Source of the DNA: Lutraria lutraria | Taxonomy: Eukaryota; Mollusca; Bivalvia; Venerida; Mactridae | DNA length: 64,000 nucleotides | NCBI GenBank assembly: GCA_964023205.1 | Contig: OZ026845.1 | Span: 4,660,001 to 4,724,000 of the forward strand | Direction: 5' to 3' | Part shown: positions 57,401-64,000 of the stretch, piece after piece | Numbering within the stretch: position 1 is the stretch's first letter | Layout: each line of letters opens with the position of its first letter | Notes under the pieces: model-generated | What the model saw: the letters and a program-made list of their open reading frames with translations, nothing else | Databases searched by the model: none | Told to the model about the DNA's origin: nothing | Position numbers and translations under genes: made by a program

Positions 57401-58304
57401 GCTTCCATCTACTAATAACATCAACAGCCTTTTCATATTGGACTGATGAAAGGCCATCAGTGGGTATATTTATATCTAGCTCTTTAAGGGATTTAGAACT
57501 ATTAATAGATTTAGAACTATTAATAGATTTAGAACTAGTTCCTTCAGAAGGGTCTATCTCACGAATTACTTCTACACCCTGTAATGTACAAAGGGTCGAT
57601 TTTGGATAGATAGTAACTGGCCGTGCAGACATATTACAAACTCGGACTGGAATTTTAGAAAATGTGTGGCCAGGTTGGACTTTTACCACCCTCGGACATA
57701 CATTGATATGATGGGAATGTTCATCAGTCTCAGTCACACCTACAGTCATATCACCAACATGTCTTACCCTACCAGTAACAGTTCTGGTTTCAAAAGCAGC
57801 TAACTTATATGGTTTTCTAGTAAACGCTTTCACAGGTACTACCTGTGAACAAGTCAACAAATCAACAGCATTTTTCCATACATTTGCTACTTCATTCAAA
57901 TCGCATGACTTAAAATGATTCAATACATTAGTACCAACTATAACAGGCACATTTTTTGAATCCTGGTTGTCTGACACAATTAGTACTGGAACAGATACGG
58001 GATCAATTTTGCAAGAAGGTAGAGCAACCTCTAAAACTGCATACCCAGTATATGGTACTTTAGAGCCATTTGCACAAGTAATGTCTAAACTAAAATCTGT
58101 AAGACTCAACAATTTAGGCAAAGGATTAAAGGAATTATAAAATGACTCACTAACAGTAGTGATCATAGATCCTGTGTCAATTAAAGCATTACACAATTTT
58201 CCTTGTAATAAAACAGTTGTAACATTAGAATTTCCAACAAGTGGAAGATTGTTGGGACATTGTTCGAACCCTTGACCTCTATTTGTCCCTTCAGTAGAAG
58301 TCAC
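54402..58304 (-). CDS. Gypsy Pol polyprotein, copy B
   Basis: 1300 codons in the same layout as copy A: protease DTGS, RT with YLDD, RNase H, integrase HHCC and DDE core. The stretch leading to the second integrase Asp is complete here. Six residues (INSSKS) are duplicated in the protease-RT linker, near residue 270. An RT change, SKYCSKLD instead of SKYFSKLD, lies before the first catalytic Asp; Phe is usual there, so this may reduce activity. No stop codon. Entry is by the same -1 frameshift from gag. Confidence 0.95.
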   Translation of the reverse strand: MTSTEGTNRGQGFEQCPNNLPLVGNSNVTTVLLQGKLCNALIDTGSMITTVSESFYNSFNPLPKLLSLTDFSLDITCANGSKVPYTGYAVLEVALPSCKIDPVSVPVLIVSDNQDSKNVPVIVGTNVLNHFKSCDLNEVANVWKNAVDLLTCSQVVPVKAFTRKPYKLAAFETRTVTGRVRHVGDMTVGVTETDEHSHHINVCPRVVKVQPGHTFSKIPVRVCNMSARPVTIYPKSTLCTLQGVEVIREIDPSEGTSSKSINSSKSINSSKSLKELDINIPTDGLSSVQYEKAVDVISRWKHIFSTGITDLGCTNIVEHEIHLDDPTPFKEPHRRIPPGMFTEVREHLKEMLEAGAIRESHSPFSSNIVLVRKKDNSLRFCIDFRRLNNKTVKDAYSLPRIDETIDSLTGSKYCSKLDLRSGYWQVAMKETDKHKTAFSVGPLGFYECNRMAFGLTNAPATFQRLMERCLGELNLKECLIYLDDIIIFSDSIDLHLQRLEAVFQRLEQSGLKLKGSKCEFFQTSVTYLGHVVSERGVETDPEKIKVLKEWPQPSTVKDVRRFLGFAGYYRRYVKGFASLAKPLNDILVGHPTKKGRVKDMKPIIWSSNHQKAFDTLIDKLTTAPILAYANFNKPFILNTDASGVGLGAVLYQEQDGVERVVAYASRGLRSAERNYPAHKLEFLALRWAVVDKFHDYLYGNQFIVRTDNNPLTYAFTTAKLDAMSHRWLAALSSYNFTIRYRSGKTNIDADNLSRLPVSDPGKGIVFPEAVKALFLAQTVSVEEAPVVECVSVNKETVQSVSVDYNSSQLSEIDWKTEQYVDPVIARVLEIVKRGYKLTNRQRSLESGPVSQYLREWSNFILTDDILYRKALIGGHSVFQLVVPSIYHDVIFSGLHDEAGHQGRDRTTSLIKPRFYWPNMDSFVEQRVRNCPRCIRRKTPSRPASKLVSVTSTYPMELVCMDFLSIEMSSGGYEHVLVITDHFTHYAQAIPTRNETAHTTAKVLFEQFICHYGFPSRLHSDQGRNFESAVIKELCQIADISKSRTTPYHPQGNGMPERFNQTLLNMLGTLEEEKKTNWKAHVPAVVHAYNATRHESTGLTPHFLMFGRHPRLAIEAFLGIEPDTALKSKDRSNYVANLRKRLDFAYKVASNESKRQSNRHKRRYDLRVREAKVEPGDRVLVRKVGLKGRNKLADKWDKEVYVVTAQPNPDIPVFQVKLEHGRGKVRTVHRNLLLPFMGLPIQINTKRRLENAKEASSNSTDNTPYVIPARRPNPPSVITRNRLARSRNEPKWLNATDWVRK

Positions 58305-58306
58305 TG

Positions 58307-59338
58307 CTAGTTTAAAGCCTTATTAAAACTATTTTTAGGGTTATTACCTTGATTCCTGTGTCTTTTTAGCTCCACAAGATCACTTTCCATTCTTTCCATT
58401 CGCGTGTTCATCGCCACCAACTGTCCAGTAAGTGTCTCTAACTGCTGTTGTAGCTTACCATCATCAACATTTAACTTTTGACAATTTACAGGTTTGGAAT
58501 TTGAGTTAGACAAGGTATTAGACTTAGGGCCGACCGAGGATAAGTCCTCCTCTATCTTCCTCAATTCCATCCTCAATAAATTAAAATATCTAATACTTTC
58601 AAACTTATACCTAGAGGCATTTTTCAATTCCCCATCCCTTAAGCCAGACCACAGCCTATTTCTTAGCATCTCGTCTTTGGCTAACGGATCTAAGTCAAGG
58701 TTACTATTACATAGCAATTGTTCTAGCCGCATACTGTAAGACGCAACTGACTCATTTGGCTCCTGCCTCGCACTATAGAACTGTTCTTTTACCCGTTCAG
58801 AAGAAGCAACAGTTCCATATATGCCCTCAAGTCCCTGCTTTATGTCGTGAACCGAGGCAGGCTCCCCTAAATGCAACAATACGGACCTTGCCTTACCTTT
58901 AAGACTGTTCCTGATCGCCTCTAAAATAATATGGTGATCATATAAGCCACCTCTAATTAAACAATTGAGATCGTACTTCCACACCTGAAAATCACACTCA
59001 TTCGGTCTATTTTCCCCAGAGAAAAATGGGAGTTTCGGTAATCTGGCATGGGTAGCTCCATATTGGTAATAACTACCACTGGAGTGTTCTAACAGGGAAG
59101 ATGTTCGAATGGCAGGGGGTGGAGGTCGTGCAGGCGGTACATCTTCATGTACACGACTACTGTAATTATCTCTCTCTGATATATTGGGAAGATGTCCAGT
59201 ACGGGGCTGGCTATGTATAGGGGCAGGTGTACTACAAGAAGGCGTGACATGATACTGTCCAGACTCTTTCAGGATTCTGAGAGCATCATCAATTTCTGCC
59301 TGTTTTACCCCAGGTAATACAAAAGTAGTTTCATTCAT
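58307..59338 (-). CDS. Gypsy Gag, copy B
   Basis: 343 residues, identical to the copy-A Gag in the translation I could read. Same capsid-like core, coiled coil and basic tail, and no zinc knuckle. A few silent changes separate the two genes (for example near 58519 and 59206). Confidence 0.93.
   Translation of the reverse strand: MNETTFVLPGVKQAEIDDALRILKESGQYHVTPSCSTPAPIHSQPRTGHLPNISERDNYSSRVHEDVPPARPPPPAIRTSSLLEHSSGSYYQYGATHARLPKLPFFSGENRPNECDFQVWKYDLNCLIRGGLYDHHIILEAIRNSLKGKARSVLLHLGEPASVHDIKQGLEGIYGTVASSERVKEQFYSARQEPNESVASYSMRLEQLLCNSNLDLDPLAKDEMLRNRLWSGLRDGELKNASRYKFESIRYFNLLRMELRKIEEDLSSVGPKSNTLSNSNSKPVNCQKLNVDDGKLQQQLETLTGQLVAMNTRMERMESDLVELKRHRNQGNNPKNSFNKALN
58310..58316 (-). promoter_or_regulatory. 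-1 ribosomal frameshift site TTTAAAC, copy B
   Basis: The heptamer, the following TAG and the downstream GGGACA/TGTCCC and CCAACAA/TTGTTGG pairs are all conserved with copy A. Confidence 0.88.
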
Positions 59339-59592
59339 TGTACTTGTACAAGTTAGTAAGGTTAATATTAATTTGGGTATTTACTAAACACCAACTTAAT
59401 TTCAATAACAGATGAATCTCTGACACAACCAGTGGAAGAGAATATGACACCACCAAAATAAAGTAGACTATAATTAAAATGTCCACATTTACTATTACAA
59501 ATGCCTAGGCTTAAAATGTGAAATTTAAATCACTTAGTAAGTAGGACAAAACTTACAACATTAAGGTCTCTTAAGCTGAAGTATACAACACA

Positions 59593-59906
59593 GTACAAAT
59601 ATTCAATGAGTAAAGTTCAAGAACTAGTGTACAGGTAAGTATTACACAATAGAGCAGTATAAACTATCAATAGTAAAATTCAAGGACTAGTGTATAGGTA
59701 AGTATTACACATTAGGTCAGTATAAACTATCAATAGTAAAGTTCAATTACCAGTGTAGTGATAAATACAACACAATAGGGCAGTATAAACTATCAATAGT
59801 AAAGTTCAATTACCAGTGTAGTGATAAATACAACACAATAGGGCAGTATAAACTATCAACGGTAAATTACAATTACCAGAATAGTGATAAATACAACACA
59901 ATAGGA
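59593..59906 (-). repeat. Five 63-bp repeats in the Gypsy leader, copy B
   Basis: Same units in the same order as 26760-27073. Confidence 0.88.
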
Positions 59907-61023
59907 TCTTAATTTCTAACAAATATACTATCACCTTGCAGTGACAACTTCACAGACAATACTATCCAATCATGAAGTGAATGTTTCACTGTTTTATTAC
60001 TTTAATTAGCTATGAGTTTCTTACACTCAAAACTAAAACTGTATAATTATGTTATAAATAGACAATACTTGTATGCATAACCACCCAACCAGGTTGTGAC
60101 TAAAGAAAGTTAAACAACAAGACACACTCCTAAGCATCAGCAACTACAATGCTACAAATACTAAATACTACATCTGAAATGGTAATTGCTAAAATGAAGC
60201 AGAATTCACCTCATACAATGGACATAAGTGGTTCTCCAGGGTCCTATTACAAACAGACCAGTTGAGAAAATCTCATGTTATAAATATTTGGGAAAAATAA
60301 GAGTTAATAATGATGAACGATATGTTAAGATGTATATGAATGATAAACAATGTTAATAATACATGCTCACCAAACACCTAATAACAAGTTATCAACAACA
60401 CTCTTGTACCATGTGCTTGTGAAGTGTCCATATCTCATCAAAAATTACTTCAATAGTCTGAAAAATAATTTAAAAAGAGGAAAATGACAATGAACAATTT
60501 ATCAATTCATACATAATAATACATTATACAAACTTAACATAAAACTTTTTTTTTTCAGTACACTATTTTCAACCTGAATACACTAAATAACATCATGTAA
60601 CTAACATGTACTTCAATGTATGTCCTAGTGAAATTCAACAAAAGCTGTCACATAATTAAATAAACCACTGTCAATAATAGTGAATTTAATAATACACAAA
60701 ACTAAAATTTGGCACTGATGCCACTGTACGACACAGACACGCTACTCCTGTCCACCTGAATGCACTGGTCAAGCACCTCATGTACTTCACACACTCTATA
60801 TGAAAAATATGTGTTTAAACTAAATATCACATTATAAATGATATTCCACCAACGTCCCAATCAATAAACAAATACTTCCTTCTTGTTGCCACACTGTGTT
60901 ATTCTTCCGGTACCGGTACCTTTATTTTCCAAACTACCATACCCCACCTATCATCAAAATTCCTCGAACCACGTGTAATATTCTTCTTTTCTGTTTCTTT
61001 CCTCAAATCACACTGGCCACCAT

Positions 61024-61559
61024 TGTCACGCTTATATTCGGTTCCTTTTTGGTGTGGGTAACCGAAAACGTAGATTTCTACTCTGAGGAAATGTCTGTAG
61101 AGAGAATAAAATAACACGTCTGACTTCTATGAAAGTTTATAGTAAATGCCAATATATATATGATAACAAAAGCAAAATGAAAACAACATGAATAGTAATG
61201 AAATAATGATATAGAAAGAACAACATGAATACAATAATTTACAAAAATGTCTTTTACATTAATGGTATACCTGTAGAGAGAATAAAATAACACGTCTGAC
61301 TTCTATGAAAGTTTATGGTAAATGCGAGTTGAAAAAGGTGCGCATGCGTGTTGTGGATTTTCTGAAATAAATTAAAGATTAGTAAATTATTGTGATGAAA
61401 TGACGAAATGGAGTATTAAATGAAAGTAAATGAATGATTTAATGATAAATGATGAGATAAATGGAGAAAGTGAAAAAAATATAAATAAACAACCGGATGT
61501 ACATATGTACAAAGTACGGTGGACCATTATGGCCACCTACAATACTTGACTCTGCGACA
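61024..61559 (-). repeat. 5' LTR, Gypsy copy B
   Basis: 536 bp, sharing the copy-B-specific ACATTAATGG with the 3' LTR. Flanked by TACA at 61560-61563. Confidence 0.93.
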
Positions 61560-62973
61560 TACATGTCAACGAAAACCAGTTACATGTACTTTACTGGCCA
61601 AATGATTAAGCAGGGGTTTATTTAATTTCCTTAATATAATGTCAGGACGGACTACAGACAGACAAATAAACAGACAGACAGGCGTTCTCACAAGACTTGT
61701 TTTGTGGTGTTGTCTCTTTGATATTTTTGTTCATTCAAACCACAATATACTCATTATTTCTAGAACACAACTTTTAACCCCATAATGACTGAATGAACAG
61801 AACAACACAAAATCATCATATGTTCATGACAGACAGACGAGCGGACGTTCTTACGAGAGCTAGCTTATGTTGTTGTTTTTTTCTTCTATATTCCTTTACT
61901 ATTTTTCAACCCCACAAGCGTGTTTTATTAACCCCATAAGACCTATAACGGTGGTATGTACGTACTGTAACCCTATAATGTCGATTTGTACTAACCCTAA
62001 CCCCACGACCTACCTCTGGTATGTACGGACGGACTCACGGACGGACGGACAATCTCATTACTATATCGCTATTGCATCGAAAATACATATCGTGTCGTCA
62101 AGTGTTTGCATAAACAACAAATTTATCATTATTAGAAAATTCATGAATTGTATCTTGTCTTAAATAACAGTGGATCTCTATCCGAGGAAAAGCAACAACT
62201 ACTCCGAATACAACTTCTAATTTAGTACGGGAGATATATTCGGTGAACAGAGCTCCCCTGAGAGCTTTATATGAAAACGTTTACGAATACAGCTCACCGA
62301 GTAGTGTAGCTCTATTCCAAGGATCCCTATAGGGTGTGACAGTGCGTCACGGCATAAAAATACAATCGATTAACAGAATTTTAGAAAGATTGCTGATTAG
62401 GTTCGATTGATATACGTCGTGATATAATTCCTTTGGGTTCACCGTGAATGGACACACTACACACTGTGTTTAGACTATGACAATTACAAAATGATGTAAT
62501 GGTTCACGGCCACTGGTCCATTACACAGTCATTAGAGTATAATATTCAATGACAAACAATTGATATCAGCGCATGTTAGCCGTCGCTTATGTTAATCTAG
62601 GTACATGTATAAGTATAATTTCTACTTAACACGAGTTCGCTTTTTCAATATGCATACATACGAGCACATGTACTTTTGTACTTAAAATTTAATGATATTT
62701 GTTTCTAAGATACCCCAATACAAAAACGCATGCATACAATCGTTCATACATATCTTTTATATAATACATTGTAAATAGTACATGATGGTATTATTAAAGT
62801 TAGCACAAATAAGGTTTCACTATCAATGTACAAACATGATGTGATACTCGTAGTAGGTTCAACACAATATTCAGTTATGTTAATGTTCGTTTCTAGAGAT
62901 CAATTTATGGTACAAATACATTGCTGACTTTTAAATTACAATGGAGTGAGTATTAGTCATCAACATGACACAT

Positions 62974-63225
62974 TTATGATAAGAGCGAAAAGAACATTTC
63001 AGAAATGAACCTTTGTCTATTTGCATAAAATGGAATAGTCAATTGATTAGTCAATTCAAAATGATAATCGTCCTCTACAATGTTTTCATTGCATAATTTA
63101 CAAGTTCTATTCGCTTTGTCTAGTTTGTTGAATCCACCACGTTCAATAATTATGTAATGAATGAGCATCGACCTATCTAAGTATATATAGTCCATGATCA
63201 TATCATGTTGGTATTTGATACCCAT
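62974..63225 (-). pseudogene. LINE C-terminal zinc-finger fragment, copy B
   Basis: Orthologue of 30144-30395 with two amino-acid changes near the start. Confidence 0.6.
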
Positions 63226-63327
63226 TGTCTGTATTTGTAAAAACTATCAACGGTGAGCAATACACTCACGTAAGCAAACACGTGCACGTGCGTGTATGAA
63301 CGAGTATGGTAGTAAGAACCATCGCGT

Positions 63328-63792
63328 TAGTCTGGAGTTCCTTCCCCTTACACTATGTTATCGGGTCAGGCAAAGCGCAATAATGGCGGCGTCCTCTGTA
63401 CATTCTAAAATATGCATATCTTCTTATATCAAGTGATCAAGTGCTTGTGAGGGTTGGTAATGAATCCTATTTATATGATATATATCATAGATGTCCGTTT
63501 TTAGATGATCACAAAAGATTTTTTTGGAAACTATAAACTATAATACTATAATAAAGACTCACGTCCGAAATTATAGCTACTTCATGAAAGTATACATATC
63601 AACAAATAAGAATGATCATTAAAATATCTCACCGCTGTTACAATATTAGTACATAAACAATTAAAATTAGGCATAACATCACAATTTGTCAGTCAAAATA
63701 AGAATATTCCGCTGCCTGTGCATTACCACTGAAGGCCGCCATTATTGAGCTTTGCCTGACGTAATTGTAGAGCACGTCCGGGAACCAGACTA
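63328..63792. mobile_element. Mutator-like MITE, copy B
   Basis: Orthologue of 30498-30954 with the same TIRs and CCATCGCGT duplications (63319-63327 and 63793-63801). It is 8 bp longer because of a repeated TATAATAC-type stretch near 63541. Confidence 0.8.
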
Positions 63793-63802
63793 CCATCGCG
63801 TG

Positions 63803-64000
63803 TGTAGCAACGTTAAATGTCGCATCGACGCTAAATGTCGCATTTGACGTTATATGTCGCAAGGCTGAAGCTAAATGTCGCAACCAACGCTAAATGTCGC
63901 AAAACCTCTTGACGCTATATGTCGCATCTGTAACGCTAAATGTCGCAACAAATAGCACTGACGCTATATGTCGCAGCATCAACGCTAAATGTCGCACTGC
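63803..64000. mobile_element. Foldback element, left end (cut by window edge)
   Basis: Starts TGTAGCAACG after the same GCGTG. The terminal array is longer than in 30965-31060 and matches the inverse of copy A's right array (33860-34057) nearly unit for unit, which shows the ancestral arms were symmetrical. Confidence 0.82.

Larger units (their letters stand above)
52990..61559 (-). mobile_element. Full-length Ty3/Gypsy LTR retrotransposon, copy B
   Basis: Same organisation, orientation and TACA target duplication (52986-52989 and 61560-61563) as copy A, so the two descend from one insertion. Differences: a 21-base C run in the purine tract, an 18-bp in-frame duplication and an intact integrase in pol. 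LTRs differ at about three sites by eye. Confidence 0.95.
52841..62341. mobile_element. TIR element split by Gypsy, copy B
   Basis: Orthologue of 20049-29507 with the same ends and the same nested Gypsy insertion. Confidence 0.75.
44284..64000. repeat. Segmental duplication, copy B distal block
   Basis: Pairs with 11482-31060 and continues past the window. Non-coding stretches with nothing recognised: 44773-45733 (holding the 9-bp hairpin near 45016), 46019-46585, 50784-52332 and 62342-62973. Confidence 0.92.

Noticed and set aside
20197..61559. Endogenous retrovirus
   Set aside because: No envelope reading frame between pol and the 3' LTR; gag and pol are of Ty3/Gypsy type.

Overview
The window is nuclear DNA from an invertebrate animal, most likely a bivalve mollusc. 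It is AT-rich, almost free of host exons, has one spliced secreted-protein gene, and is packed with Ty3/Gypsy, LINE, tRNA-SINE, MITE and satellite families of the kind seen in bivalve genomes. The taxon is my inference; no rRNA or mitochondrial marker is present. No bacterial or viral gene, CRISPR array or operon is present.

Layout. The window is dominated by a direct tandem duplication. Copy A runs from base 1 to at least 34057. Copy B starts at 39860 and runs off the right end. The proximal blocks (1-3740 and 39860-43293) are almost identical, as are the distal blocks (11482-31060 and 44284-64000). Between the blocks, copy A has a LINE (3753-6520) lodged in a 37-bp satellite (6521-7160), then about 4.3 kb absent from copy B. 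That stretch holds a MITE-like unit, a second LINE fragment (8840-10162) and a decayed transposase-like pseudogene (10360-11460). Copy B has only a short satellite tract (43890-44228). The distal blocks carry SINEs, an antisense LINE relic, and a TIR element split by a full-length minus-strand Ty3/Gypsy retrotransposon (20197-28726 and 52990-61559). They end in a Mutator-like MITE and the start of a 3.1-kb foldback element (30965-34057). Between the copies (34063-39859) lies the one convincing host gene: a two-exon, minus-strand secreted protein with a PAN/apple-like cysteine pattern (exons 37171-37459 and 34594-34868). Its intron contains an unsplit copy of the TIR element.

How the parts work. 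The Gypsy element has LTRs, a long leader with 63-bp repeats, gag, pol and a polypurine tract. Gag and pol overlap by about a dozen bases at a canonical -1 slippery heptamer (TTTAAAC) directly before the gag stop; pol has no usable start codon, so frameshifting is the likely route to Gag-Pol. Both copies share the same 4-bp target duplication, so one insertion was later duplicated with its surroundings. Because the two copies supply filled and empty sites for one another, several non-autonomous elements can be delimited to the base: a PIF/Harbinger-like MITE (43294-43881), a pogo/Tigger-like MITE (49711-50375) and a Mutator-like family with 9-bp target duplications.
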